Of a stretch of DNA of 64,000 nucleotides, positions 43,422 to 57,800 are shown piece after piece (position 1 is the stretch's first letter; every line of letters begins with the position of its first letter). Position numbers and translations under genes: made by a program. The notes beneath the pieces are model-generated. The model was not told where the DNA came from. It was given only the letters and a program-made list of their open reading frames with translations, and made no database searches. The stretch spans positions 2,745,501 to 2,809,500 of the forward strand of contig NC_092561.1 in NCBI RefSeq assembly GCF_037975245.1, written 5' to 3'. This DNA is from Apostichopus japonicus (Eukaryota; Echinodermata; Holothuroidea; Aspidochirotida; Stichopodidae).

Positions 43422-44920
43422 CGGGAGCGATTAGAGGGGTGCGGCGTAGGGTTGTGCAGATGGGAACAATCTCAAGAAAGGATGGGTGCGTCCGCCCCTC
43501 CCCCGCCCAAGATACGCCCTTGGATCCACTACATGATATTCACAGGAGATGTGATCAATTTTCCAGTCGCATGCGGAATTCATTATATAGATTCATTGTA
43601 CGAGTTACGGTACTAGGTTTGGGTATAACAATAAGCATTCAGGTCGGAGTGTATAACATTTTATCTCTGGATGGCAGTGTTGCATCGAAGGACATAGGTC
43701 TAGTGCAGTTCCCATAAAGATCCTGGTCTAATACCGAAAAGCGTCATGTTCCCCGACGACTCGGTCGAGTTCGAGACCAGCCACAGTTGGCTTCATAGCA
43801 CAATTGTTTAAGGCGTCCATACACACACACGCGCGTTATGATAGACCATATAAAGTATATATATATATATAGATATATACATTAGTGAGAGAGGGAAAAT
43901 GGAAACGTCAAAATGGAGTTGTCGGTGTAAGGGGTAGGGTGAGGCGCACGCCCCTTCCGAAATCCTCGATCCGTCACTGACTATAGCCTGTGTATATAAT
44001 AGGGATCAGTGCTGTAATTTTGTCACTGTTCCTCTTTTTCTCCCCGGTGTCTTGGCGTTTCTCTTCTACTCCCTCCTTTTCTCCTTTTCTATTTTTCTAA
44101 TTTTTTTTGTTTTTCCATTCCTTCCTCTCCTTCCTCCTCTTTTTTTTCCTCTTTTCCCCCCTCTTTTCCCCTTTGTCCTTCTCTCTCTTTTTCTCTCCTC
44201 TTTTTCTTACCCGGGGGAGCGCGCCCCAACGCCCTCTGGATACGCGCCTGGTTATATATATATATACATATCGATCTAGTGGCTCCTCTGGTTCCTTGTG
44301 AAGAACTTAGAGTGTTCAACTGTCTCGCTTTGCTTTGGATTGCAGTATGCCAGTATCCGTATCAAATGCTGCAAGTAAGTCACCTATCTTCGGTGTAGAA
44401 ACCGCACCGTGCTTCCTCAAGTTCAAGAGTGTCCCAAATCTCTCTTCCTGTTGTTCCAACCAGGTACAAGCACATCTTTGCTTTGACGTTATCATTCTTG
44501 CCCTCAATAGCCAATTCCCCGCTAACAGCTGGAATTCACGTTTGAACAGCTGCTATCATGTCGCTTATTTGGGCGTTGTAAAGTCGAATTTGTCAGGAGC
44601 TTGTATTTTATCCTTATAACGGCAGATACTGTGTATGCAGTTCTACTATCAAAGTAACGGGCGTGGACTCGCTCTGGTCTGTCTGAAACGGAATTTGCAT
44701 TACGGATGCCTACCGATTCGGCGATGTATTTCACAGAACAGCAACGTATATCGATGCAAACTGAATTTTCGGGATCTTTAGTTCACTTCTGACACCATGT
44801 TATGTTGTCTGGTTTCTAGGCTCGACCATCATTTGCGAGAGTATCATGATCACCTGAAGGTAGCATAAGCCATATAATTACCCTATTGACTTACACATTA
44901 AATTGTCAAAGTAATATGGT
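43422..44920. other. Transposon-end debris and C/T-rich tract
   Basis: GAAATCCTCGATCCGTCACTG near 43960 and CTGGATACGCGCCTG near 44236 look like further hAT-type termini. 44030-44215 is a strong pyrimidine tract on the plus strand. Open frames across it are low-complexity artefacts. 44260-44920 shows nothing recognisable. Confidence 0.5.
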
Positions 44921-45546
44921 GTCCAATTCTAGATAAAATGTCTCACTGGATAGCTGACAAGTTGGCCTTTCATGGCACCATCACATTTCTGTGTCATGAC
45001 CATGCAGATTTTCTATCAAAGCCTCTCTCTCTCTTAGAAGTAAACAATTTTTTACGCTGCTAAATTGGTCTAATTGACCCAAGGTTTGCACCACATGTAA
45101 TTTCCATTCATGTTCTGCAACATCCAAGTCACTAAAACTAAACAGATCCTGATTGATACTGTAACATATCACACAAGATGTACTCCTGTTCTTTTTTTCA
45201 CTTTTCCTGAAGGTGAACACTTGTGGTGGATTATTAAAGACAGTTTTAAATGCCCTTCATATCAGGCCTAGGCTATGTTATCTTTCTGCTGTACTATGTG
45301 TAATATTCTTCTGTACGTACGATAGGAGAAAAATAACTCATTTCCGGCGGATGTCCACTGGCGCCTAAAGGAAAGTCGTAAGTCCCATAGCCTTGAACAG
45401 TAGGCCTATGTATAGTCTATGGTGCCAATTTTAGTCAAAACAGGATCTGCAACTATATGGATTGCACACTTGTTTATAACTATGTTAGGAAAAATTTCAA
45501 TATTTTTAGTCATTTTCAGGTACCATTTCTGAATTAACGTCCAAAG

Positions 45547-45867
45547 ATGGCATGTATGACCAACGAACACAGGGAGGCATTAGATAAGACTTTGGTGTGT
45601 TTGACGAAAAACTTGGGGATCGAGGAGGCATTAGTTCACCTACAAAGCGAAGGAATTTTTACGGAAAACGACGTGGAAGCAGTTGATCTACCAACTAGTA
45701 CGAGAATAAAAAAAGTTACTGAACTTGTAAAACGCCTCAAACAAAAAGGGGAAAGCTCGTACTTGCCTTTCAAGAAATTCTTGGAAGAAACTCCAGGATC
45801 TAAACATATCGCTATAGAACTGGACAAAAATTTGAAGGAAGTCGAAGAAAAACTGACAAATGTGACG
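45547..45867 (+). CDS. Exon B1: CARD domain
   Basis: 107 residues from ATG 45547 ([19 protein letters not shown]). Compared with A1 it has one extra residue in the loop before helix 4 ([11 protein letters not shown] for EIEKQTTRVKK), a surface region in CARDs. The core is kept: [44 protein letters not shown]. The donor ACG|GTAAAT is identical in position and phase. Read-through also ends after 12 codons at a TGA (45906). Confidence 0.85.
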
Positions 45868-48800
45868 GTAAATATCTTAAATGAGATTTTCGTTAACCAA
45901 AAATGAAAGTCAGTTAGCTTCAAATTATTCTGCAACGACATGAAAGGCACTGTAGCCTACTGATACAACAATTTTTGACAGATACTGTAAACACATGTGC
46001 AGCGGAGAAGAGGGAGACTCAGGGGCGAGTGGCCCCTTTTTTGTTAATGACTGGAAAGTTCGCCCTTTTTTGTATAATCTAGTGGTGCCGATGTTCCTTT
46101 TTGGTTTCGATAAAATCGTAACCTTTGCATTCATGACAACGTGTGCATGTGTGTGTGCGTTCGTGACGCTCAGCTTGTAAACACAATATTTGAAGAAGGG
46201 AAGGTCGGACTAATTTCATATTTGGTGTGTAGAAGTAATACAAGCTATTGTTTTGTGGAGGTAAAGGGTCATTTGGGATTACAAGGGGTCAAATTGTATA
46301 AACCTTGTTAACACGATATATCAAGAAGAGAAGCTTGGGCAGAACTCGTATTTGATGTGTAGTAGTAACACATTCAGTACAAGAAGCCTATTGTTTTAAG
46401 TGAAGTTCAAAGGTCATTTGTGGTCATCAGATGTCAAATTGTGAAACCTTGTAAACATGATGTCTCAATATTAGAAGCTTGGGCAAATCTCATACTTTGT
46501 ATGAAGGTGTATAAAAATGAGTACAAGAAGCCTATTTTTTGTGGAGGTCAAGGTCATTTGGGGCCACCAGGGGTCAAATTGTGATAACCTTGTAAACACG
46601 ATATCTCAAAGAGGTAAGCTTGGGCAGATCTCATATTTAATATGTGTATGAACTACATTGAGGTCAAAGGTCATTTGAATTCAACAATCGCCAAACATGT
46701 ACTTGACTTCCCTCTTACTTGTCTCTCAACACTACCTTCTTTAACATAATATCTGAAGGGAAGCTTGGACAGATCGCATATTTGGTATGTAGGCTAATTG
46801 TATCACATTGAGTACAAGAAAACTAATGTTGTGGGTGGAGGTCAATAGTCATGTGAGTTCACCAGGGGTCAAATTGTGAAAACAATGTTTTACACAATAT
46901 TTCAACAAGAACAAATGTCATATTTAGTATGTTGATGTATTACATTTAGTACAAGAAGCCGGTTATTGAGGTCAATGATCATTTCAGGACAGCCTGTGTC
47001 ATTGTGAATTTATTGTTTGTCACATCACACTGCTTTTCACTGTATTACTAAGATCAAGTATGTTGTACACCCTCACTATACATTACGTTAGATTCATGAA
47101 GAAAACTGCTTACGTTACATAATCATATAAATTTTTATTTTTAAACTTAAGATCCCTATTTTGATATCTTTAAGTCCGTGGTTTTCAACCTTGGGCTCGC
47201 GGGCCCATTTGGGCCCGCGCAGCCGATTTTGTGGGCTCGCGAGCATTGCCCCAGTAATGATTAAAAATTGTGGCATTTTGGGGGGCTGGTGGCGAAGGCA
47301 CATGATGATGTTTCTTAGGAAGCCTCTTCGATGAAACCTTGTACAACGGGTAAAATTTACTCGACCCTAACCCTATAAGACTAGTATAAGAGAATACCAT
47401 TGAGGGTTGCAAGAAATCTTTGAGATAAGCTCTAATTGGGCAGTAACTGTCATCTGATCACGGAGGAACATACATAGCTCTGATTGAGTCCCCGGGTCAC
47501 TTGTGTCAAGAATACACTAATAAACGCTGTGAAATTGATTTTATGAAGTTGATAACTTTGCAGGGTAGGGTATGGGCTCGCGAGGACGGCTCGGAAGACG
47601 AATTGGGCTCGTGATCGAAAAAGGTTGAAAACCAAGGCTTTAAGTTATCATATGAAACGTCACGCTCATTTATTTGAAGATAAATTCAAGCACTAGAACA
47701 CAATTTATACAGATATTTCATCTTTGTCCGGCAGTTTTGACGTAATTGGATATCCTCCTGCCCCGCCAAAGGCATACATCCACTGACTCTCGATGTTTGT
47801 ATCCTCAGCTCCGGCCTTTAGATGCTTTCCTCTTCCAGTACTTGTGATACTGTTAGCAATAACACAAGATTTTACGTCCCACTTACAGAAATTACTGTGC
47901 CCCCTTTAACACATGTTACCGTGTTGCGAACACAGCGCAGTAGTTACTGATGCACGGTTGTGGAACATGAACAGTAGTTACTGTACTAGCTATGAGTATC
48001 GGGTAAAGTCCTTCACTTCTGACACAAAATCACATCCTGAAGAGACCACATGATGTATTCTATCATCTTTTACACTGGCAATTGAGATGGAGGTAAAAAA
48101 ATAAATAATGAAATCTCCTCCTCAAACATGTTATCTAGATCCAATACCTAGTTCTATGATCAAAAACAGAATATCGATGTGTTTTTTCCTTATATCACCA
48201 ATGTCGTTAATATGTCCCTTATATCACCAATATTGTTAATATGTCCCTTATATCACCAATATTGTTAATATGTCCCTTATATCACCAATATCAGTAATAT
48301 GTCCCTTATATCACAAATATTGTTAATATTTCCCTGCCAATTGCATCCATTCCGGAGAGCCAGAAAAATGCACCTGTTCATCCATTCCTAAAAATAGTTA
48401 GCCTGGATAGAGAAAGTTTTAAAAAGTATCGTCCCGTTGCCAACCTCAAAATCCTCGGGAACCCATCGAACGCGTAGTATCTTCTCGGATTAACGACCAT
48501 ATAACTACCAATATATTATCCGATATCTTTTAGTAGCAAACAAGCTATACCATGGGACAGAGTTTGCACTTAGCTATGTAATAACGATATCCTCTCATCA
48601 TTGGCCAAAGGTCATGCCACTGCTATAGTTTTTTATTAGACTTGAGCACCGCCTTGGATACTGTCGAACACAATTCTTCTTTGTCATCCCAGAGATCACC
48701 TCGGTATACAGGAAGAAGCCCTAGATTGGTGCAGATCATACCTATCATAAAGACCACAGTGTGTTTGTATCCGAGAAGCAACCTCTTAACCTGTCAGTTT

Positions 48801-51800
48801 ATATTATTGTGTTCCGCATATCCAGTCCGAAATATTATCAGAAAACACAACTCATATTATCATGTTTATATAAATGATACACAACTGTATATCTCGTTCA
48901 AACCGGCTCAAGTATGTTCTAATGCATCTACCCAGACCCTCGAATTTGGATATCGCCAGAAACTCTCGCAGTTCAGTGTTCCTTTTATTAAGATCGGTGA
49001 TTCCCAGATTTCTCCCGTCCAACAGGCAAGAAACTTGGGCTTTATTTTCGATTGTTCTATAACACTGAAGCCACACATATCAAGTTGTCATTAGGTAATC
49101 TCTCATGTTCATTCGGAATATCGGTAATATTCCCAATATTTGAATCGTGAAGCCCCTGAGAAAATTATCCACACCTTTATCACTTCAAGCATCGATAATG
49201 GAAACTCTATGTCATTGTCTACCGCAAAATCAAATCGCTCGACTTCAACGCTTTCAAAATACCGCTGCACGATTTGTTACATTATCTAAAAGATCTTGTC
49301 ACATCAAATCTATTCTTAAAGAGTTACATTGGCTTCCGGTCTCTCATCGAATTATTTACAAGCTCCTGTTAATTACCTACCAAGTGTTGAATAGTTTGGC
49401 TCCCTATTATACTGTATCTCTGACATGCTTCAGACATACACACCGATACGACGTCTTCACTCCAGTAACATAAATTTACTCCAAGAACATCGGCCTAAAC
49501 ATACATAGCGTGACAGATCGTTCGCAGTAGCTGCTACTCGCCTCTGGAATGGATTACCACTAAAACTCATATGTTGTGATTCCCTCACTTCGTTTAAAAA
49601 AACTTCTGAAAGCCCACCTTATGCGTCAAGCATAATTATTTGCCCATTCGTTCAACGGAGACGGCAAAAATAGTTACACGTAAAGTCGTATATATTGGCA
49701 ATAATTAAAGAACATCAAAGTAGTTCAAAAGATGGGAATGATAACACAGTTTTGAATTTAAAGGCTCTTGCCGAAACAACATAAATGTAACCTTCCATAG
49801 AACAGATGTACCACGTATTGCCTACTGTTGAAGCAGTGGCAAAATAAAGCACAATTTGCATGTGAGCACCCTTCATTTATACAAAGTAAATTATACGTGA
49901 CAAAATACCCTTTCCATTAGACTCTTCCCTGGGCGACAAAACATCTTACCTTCGCCGCTACATTAACTAATGGTTCCGTCCTTAGTGTGCAACCTTTACC
50001 GTGACATCAAGCGTATTAAATACAGTCGTTAACTATCCCTTAATTCTCTGATTTTAAAATGGGGACACAATTTTCGCTTGGTCCCCTTACACCAAGAAGG
50101 CTGGCTACGCGCTTTAAATAACAACTATTTTAATGGGAAGGTTTTACCTTTTGAATGAAGTTATGAAAATATCAAATTAATGACAGTTATAAAACTGAAA
50201 GTAAAGCAGCCTTCTCATTAACATTATATATTACTCGATTAATAAACATAACGTCATCCACATAACTGTGCTTGTGCTTTCTTAATAACTCATTGATAAA
50301 AGCAAAACATATTCATTCGAAAAGTAAGAAGCTATAACCGCCTGTTTTCTGTCATAATTTATTCAATGTTTCTTCACTGCAGCAAGAAAGAGAGAAGAAA
50401 AGAGCAACAGAAAAATGGAAAAAACTTGAAGAGAAATTTCACGATCCAAGTTTTTTCTGTGAGCATGACAGCATCCATCAATATCAAGGTATATCTAAAG
50501 ATATCAATATACTTTTGATTGGAAAATGTGGAGCTGGAAAGAGCGCCACTGGCAACACTCTCCTCGGGGAGGATATTTTTAAAGAAAGTGAAACCGATGC
50601 ACCGGAAACAAAGTCAGTACAGATTGAGACTATCAAGGAGGATACATTTAATATAACGGTAGTCGACACACCCGGGATTCAAAATGAGGAATTACTACTT
50701 AATGTTGTAGAAAAGATGATTGATTTTGAAGGAGGCATCCATCTTTTTCTTGTGGTTTGCAATGTGAATGCGGATCAAGAAATCACTAAGGTGATTTCGG
50801 TGAGTATTGAAGTCTATGAATAATCGGCCGCCTTTTTTTTTTTTAGCTATCATTTATTGTCAAATCTTTTGCCATAATAACAAATTTATATAAAAACATA
50901 TATATGACACTTAATTACTGTTTGATTACAAATATTCAAAGAGCATAGCACAATTACTAAAAGTGTCTCTTAGAAGATTGTATGATAGAGGTCCTCGATG
51001 TTTACCATGAACTAAATGTTTCTCAACTTGTATTTTAATTTATACAAAAATTTGTTAACGTTGGGAATGCTCAAATTTACTTTCTTCTGGAATATATAGT
51101 ATTTGATATGAAAAATTAAAAAATGCAACGGATGCTTCAATAATAGTTGATAGCCGAAAAACATATCCGACTTGGAAACAAAATTGTCTAGTAGAAATAT
51201 GTTGCTCAACATCTAAAAGAAAATCAGAAATAATTTTACACTCCCAAAACAAATGTTCAATAGTCTTCCCCTTTAGGCCACAGAAAGTACATTGTGAATT
51301 GTCAATTAAACCCATAAAACTCAGAAGATGGTTTGTCTCAAGTATACGATGAAGAAAACGAAATTGAGAGTATTGTAATGTTGTCTCCCTTTACGACTTG
51401 AAAGGAATTTGAAAGATAACACGCCATTGTAGCTATAGTCGAAGTTACATTCCACTTAACAATACACTTTGGAATAGTTACGTGTCCCTGAATAAGCTGC
51501 TTATAAATTAAACGAGATAGTGATCCTTTATTTTGAATTATCTTCAAATGCCGCCTGTGATCTCATTGATAATTCCCATGCTAAAAAAATCGATGCTTTA
51601 AAAACGAAAAGAAAATTAATGAATCGTATATGACGTGTACCCGATAATTGTACAATTCTTTTGCATTTTACAGAGCAGTATAGAGCATATGGTCATTATA
51701 AGATCTTGAATGTTTGGGATCTCAGTTGGCAGATTGGCTTGCGTCAAGTTTTGGAAATTCTTGACATTGTTTTGCCAGGGCAGTATATTAGCTTGTGATT

Positions 51801-54800
51801 ACTGTAGTATAGCAGAACGCTTCGTCAAACTGATTTTTTCTACCAATCCTGAATGGACAATATGTCTCGTGATACTACGTTACCGTTAGAATATTCGATG
51901 AGAGAAAGATGTAATGTCTTTGATAATTATGCAAACTAAAAACTAGGTCAACGTTTACGTATCATATTTAACCCAAATATTGTTGTCTTAACTTTGTGAA
52001 AATCTAGAAATTTGGACCGTTGCACATATATTGACATTTTGTTTGTCCATCAGAAAGTTTTCAGTTTCCCATAACCCATTCTCCTATATCAAAAGTGTCA
52101 TGGGTACTGATACCTTACTATAGCAATTTATATCAACCATGTTAACTCTCAAATGCCGTTGAGTTTTGAATGGTTACGTTAAATTAAAAAATGATAAATT
52201 CAGACGTCATAATCATGATATAACACATAGTTAGAATATAGAATATTCGACATAAAAGTCTATGATTTGAAGGAAAAGCGTCACATTTTCATGGTGGGCT
52301 GTAGACACTGTGGAGTGTTAAGATAAATGATAACACTTTCCAACTAATACTTTAAGTTGCGAGACTGCGATATAGCTTGTCAAAATTCTGAATTATAATG
52401 CCAATAGTCTGACATAAAAATGTCAAAATGTAGAAAAAAACATAAAAAGTGATACAATGTAACGTCAAAACGTAAAAATTCCTAGATGAAACATTAGTGG
52501 AGCATTTACAAACAATAAAACATTCTATCGTATGGCCCAACTGCTGAGTTAATCCCCTTCCTGAAAGCTTGTGCTAGGTCACTTTCTATTTCTGATTGGT
52601 GCGTGTTTATACCTAGAAACTGGAACTATAATTGAGCATGTTCACTTTTACTATACAATGTGCACAACATGTCCAGTGTGGTAGGGTGTAACGTAAATAT
52701 TTTACACCGTATACCGCACACCTCTCTTCAGTGACGCGTCTGGTCATGTTGCTCCCCAGTGCACCAAAGCATTGACACCAACATGGAGCCTCATATACAA
52801 ATGCACTGACCAATCACTCTCTTTAGCAGTATAGGTGAACAAAATCTGCAAATTACATGAAGATAATTCAGAAAATTTCGGTACACCTTGTCAGTACTGC
52901 TTGGGACAACACTGCTAAAAGTCTACCTTTATATTTTTGTGCTAATTCTAAATTGGTCGAGCGGCAACCTTTAGTCAAAGATGTGAGAGCAGTGGCACAG
53001 GAGACACCAAAGAATTTTAGTGTTGTAGATACTACGTTGGTCCGAACTGTACGCATGAAATGTTAACGTTTATGTCCAAATTTCAAGTACATTTCATTTA
53101 ATTCCTTCAAGTCATGTACTCAATGCTTCCCACCTCCCACACCACTTTTGGCATTGTACGGAACTTAAGTGAATTGGTGAGGTTATATTGGTAGCAAAGG
53201 GTGACACAATAACATGTGGTGGAATCACCATGTGACTGTGCACCTCTATTGTATTGTGACTGAGGACTTGCACATGAGGAATTCCAAGTCCTTACATTTG
53301 TCAATTCCTATTAAGAAAAGGGCCCTATACGTATAGATCTTTTCTTCTTTAGATTAGGAACATGGTAGCTGAAAAACTTGATGTTCATGCACACTTATAG
53401 TACATTCTTTTTCACAATGTTTTATTTTCACCAGAGAATACTTGCTGAGACTGCCTGTAAGCAATGCATTGTTATTTTAACCAATGCACGTGCACGATTC
53501 GTGGGTAAAAAAAAGATGATAATGCGAGATTACATCGAACGACAAAAGGATCGTGAAGAGCCGCTGTCGGATCTCTTCCACCTAGTCCAACATAGAGTAA
53601 TAGCAGTTGAAAATTGCTTTGATGAGGAAGACGTCATGATGATAGATCAGCAACGCCAAAAACTTCTCGGTTGTCTTGCTCAGGTGATTAAGGATAACAA
53701 AGGGTTGGTGTATTCCAAGAAATCGTTCCAAAATGCCAAGACTAGGATTAAACAAGATGAGGCTTTGAAGTACATGAAAGGACGTCTGCATGAATATCTT
53801 CTTCAGACGTATTTGAGAAAATTATCTCAGCGTCAACTCGACAACATACAAACTACGCTCGATGACAATGTTGAGGACATCATGCAGGTTAGCCACGTTT
53901 CGGAGCTTTGTCCACTCATCACTGAAGGAGATGCAATACAATATATGAGATTGTTCATCCAAGAAAACGAAAATGAGATATCCAAGTTGAAAAAGGAGCT
54001 CAAGCAAAAGGTAACTTATGCACAGGGCAAGTGATGTAATATATATATATATGTGTATGTATGTATGTATGTATGTATGCGTGTGTGTATGTGTGTGTGT
54101 GCGTGTGTATGTATGTATGTATGTATGTATGTATGTATGTATGTATGTATGTATGTATGTATGTATGTATGTATGTATGTATGTATGTATGTATGTATGT
54201 ATGTATGTATGTATGTATGTATGTATGTATCCATCCATCCATCCATCCATCCATCCATCCATCCATCCATCCATCCATCCATCCATCCATCCATCTATCA
54301 TGTGAGGAAAGTATAGAGGATTTATCACTGCAGACTCCTCAATTAAAACTAAATATAGCAAGAACTAATTGAAATCTTTGGATGTTTAACTAATGGGTGG
54401 GACAGGGAAGTAGCCAGACAAACCTACCCCAGCAAAATATGTACCCTAATTTTACCGCGGTAAACTATGGTAAATGTGTGGTAAATGTGGTAAATGTGTG
54501 GTAAAATTGTGGTAAAATCAACCGCGGTACATTTACCGCAGTTTAACATGGTATTACCGCGGTAAAAGTATGGTAAAAGTGTGGTACATTTACTACGGTA
54601 AATTTACCACAGTTTTACCATGGTATTACCGTGGTAAAAGTAGGGTAAAAGTGTGATACATTTACTGCGGTAAATTTACCACAGTTTTACCATGATATTA
54701 CCGCGGTATAAGTAGGGTAAAAGTGCAGTACATTTACTGAGGTAAATTTACCGCAGTTTTACCATGGTATTACCGCGGTATAAGTAAGGTAAAAGTGCGG

Positions 54801-57800
54801 TACATTTACTGCGGTAAATTTACCCGCCCATTAGTTTTACCATGATATTATCGCGGTAAAAGTAGGGTAACTTTATATGGTACATAAACTGCACATATGT
54901 GAAATTCCTACAATTGTGCCATGATTAACCACAGTAAAAATAGGGTAAAATTATACGGTGCAATTATACTATGGTAAATTTACCATAATTGTACCATGAT
55001 TTTACCACAGTAGAACATATATGGGTAACACTATGAAACATGATGGTACATTTACAGCAATTTTTTCCATGATTTTGTCCCATATTTTTGCAATACTGAT
55101 ATGACAAACCTTTTGTTCTACTCATATCTTAATGTTGGCAATATAAATTACCTGTGGATATGAGTTGAATAAAGAAGAGAGACAAACTGCTATTCTTATA
55201 TGTTATAGTACAGGTATGCATCTCTTTTCCTAAAAAAAAACAAGCAGAGGATAGATACATAGAGAATTCCTTCATGGAATCCCTGATATAATTGAAAGGA
55301 GACAACAATTAATTCTTTTTTTTCATTATTAGGGAGAACCTAAAAGCCTTTAAAATGAAAAAAAAAGAACTATATAAACTAGCACACATAAGGCATAGCT
55401 TCTGTGCCCCAACAATGTGGCAAACAAAAATTGACCAATCAGTGTCCTCAGATTTGGGTATTCTCTGTCAGGTCCATTAAATGACTTGACAAGTCTATGT
55501 ATCTATAATCTTTCCAAGAGCGGTGAGGTGGCAGAACCGGAGAGTGCACGTCTACAGTACCTGAGGTCCGTGGTTCAAACCTCGGTGTCAACAGTGACAC
55601 CAATTTTCACCCCGCTCCTTTCTCGTGGTAGGAAAGTGGGAAGCGGTACTCACGTCCTTCGGAGGGGACGTTAAACTGCGGTCCCTGGAGCAGGACTACA
55701 CACCCCTGTCTCGTTACCTCAGGGGACTATTCGAAAAGAGGCGAGATTCGCCGGTGTCTTTCCACGCACAGGACGTACATGTCAGGCATACAACCATTAC
55801 AATAAGGGTAAAGACATATTGCCAAATTATGATACAGTACACTGATGGGTGAAATTCAAAGAAATATATGGTGTACAAGCTGATTGAAATTAGGACAAAA
55901 TCATGCTCAATGTGAGGTAAAACTGTCCTACAATTAGTGTAAAATCATGGTAAACTGAGGTAGAACTAAGGTAAAAGCGTGGTAAATCTACGGTAAAATT
56001 GGGGTAAAAGTATGGTAACATGAGCTAAAACTAAGGTAAAAGCGTGGTAAATCTACAGTAAAATTGGGGTAAAAGAACGGTAAAACTTGTAAATTTAGGG
56101 TAACAGTGTAGTAAATGCGTGGTCAATCTAGGGTAATGTACAACAAATTTACCGCGTTTTTACCCCGCTTTTACCGGGGTAAAAGTGTGGTATGTTACCG
56201 CGGTAAATTTGAGGTAAATTTTTCCTGGGACATTTACCTCACATTTAGAGGTTTGTAAATTGATACTGTGTGAAGATATTTACACTTGTGGGGTAATCAT
56301 CTCAGTTGATGAAAAAAAAACTATTAGCAACTTCAAAATACTGTTGTTTAACGTCTAAATGATGCAATTCTCTATGTTCCCTTGAGGTTTTGTCCACATT
56401 GTGTTGTGTTGGTATGTGGAGGGAAGGGATAAACATTACGACTTTCCGGTAATACGATTTTGACAGCCTATACTATCTTGCACATGTGCGTTAGGATTGG
56501 GAGTATGTCGCTCATCATTCGATGGAAGAAATTGAGTCTTGGAAAAAGTTGCTGTGAAAGGTTTTATTCAAGCTAGCTGACTTATTCTAGTTTATATATA
56601 ATACATTTTCATTGTAGATGCAAGCCGATGAAACGGAGCATATCAAGAGATGGAAAGACTTAGAAGAAAAATTTTATTGCACTAGCTGCGAACACGAAAA
56701 CATTGGAGATTACCCAGATGTTCCTGAAGAAATTAATATACTTTTGATTGGGAAAACCGGGTCCGGTAAAAGCGCCACTGGAAACACACTAATCGGGAAA
56801 CGTTACTTCAAAGAAAGTGACACCAGTGCGTCGGTGACTAAGACAATTAGCATGAAAAACCTGAAGGAGGATAGATATGATATTACCGTCATTGACACAC
56901 CTGGTCTTTTTGACACGGACAAAGATTTTAAAGATGAAGATTTGGTACTTGAAATAGCGAAAACGATGATAAACTTTAAGGGAGGAATCCATCTGTTTCT
57001 GCTGATTTTGAATTCTACAGCGAGATTCACCCAAGAGGAAGAAAACACTATTAACACCATCGAGGTAAGTTTGATCATCAAGAAGTGTTTGCGATTCTCA
57101 GCGGGCGGTTTATTGCAATCTATAGAAAGTTCCACGAAAAAACAAGCATATAAACCACTGTGTGAATGCAAAGTTTGGGTTTGAGTGAAATGTGTGATTG
57201 GAGCACAAGCAAAGTAATGAGAAACAAGAAAGAGACATCATTATGGACATAATGAAATAATGACCAAGACCGTTCAAGTGTGCTCAAATTATTATCCTTG
57301 ACGAGAGGTGTGCCAGTTTCTAATTATTTATAGCCTCCATATTCTAAGATAGCCACGCCGATATTTTTATTGTCGTGGCGTAAATGAAAATGTTACATGT
57401 TTAATTTTTATTTGTAACTCATAAAAATGTTCTCGTGTATGTCAACTTCCTTGAATGTTTCATATTGTACTCGAACAGAAAATCCTTGGCAAGCGTGTTT
57501 ACCAGAATTGCCTCGTAGTTCTGACCAACGCTCGTGCAAAATTTGGTTCTGAGCAGTCGATGAGAAAGTACGTCGAACAGGAAACAAAGAATGGAGGCAA
57601 GTTTGCGGATCTACTAAAGCATGTCAATAATCAAATAGTAGCAGTTGAGAATTGCTTTCAAGATGACTTTTTGACAGAGAAACATCGTCAGAAACTCCTT
57701 TGTTGTTTGGCTCAAATAATAAACGACAACAAAGAGTCTGTGTATTCCAACAAGGCGTTCAAAAAAGTAAAGGCAAGAGTCGAGCAACAAGAGGAAGAAC

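Noticed and set aside
42398-44253. Pairing of CAGGCGCATATCCAGG with GGATACGCGCCTG as ends of one 1.86-kb hAT
   Set aside because: The flanking octamers do not match, and other hAT-like ends lie between them, so the pairing is probably accidental.
44052-44319. Phe/Leu/Pro-rich and Lys/Glu/Gly-rich open frames
   Set aside because: They are products of a pyrimidine-rich tract and have no domain or splice context.
54000-54372. Several overlapping open frames of 87-179 codons on both strands
   Set aside because: They are translations of the ATGT and CATC microsatellite, open in every frame by repetition.
55510-55600. Functional tRNA gene
   Set aside because: A- and B-box-like words are present, but the sequence does not fold into a complete cloverleaf and continues into a SINE body.
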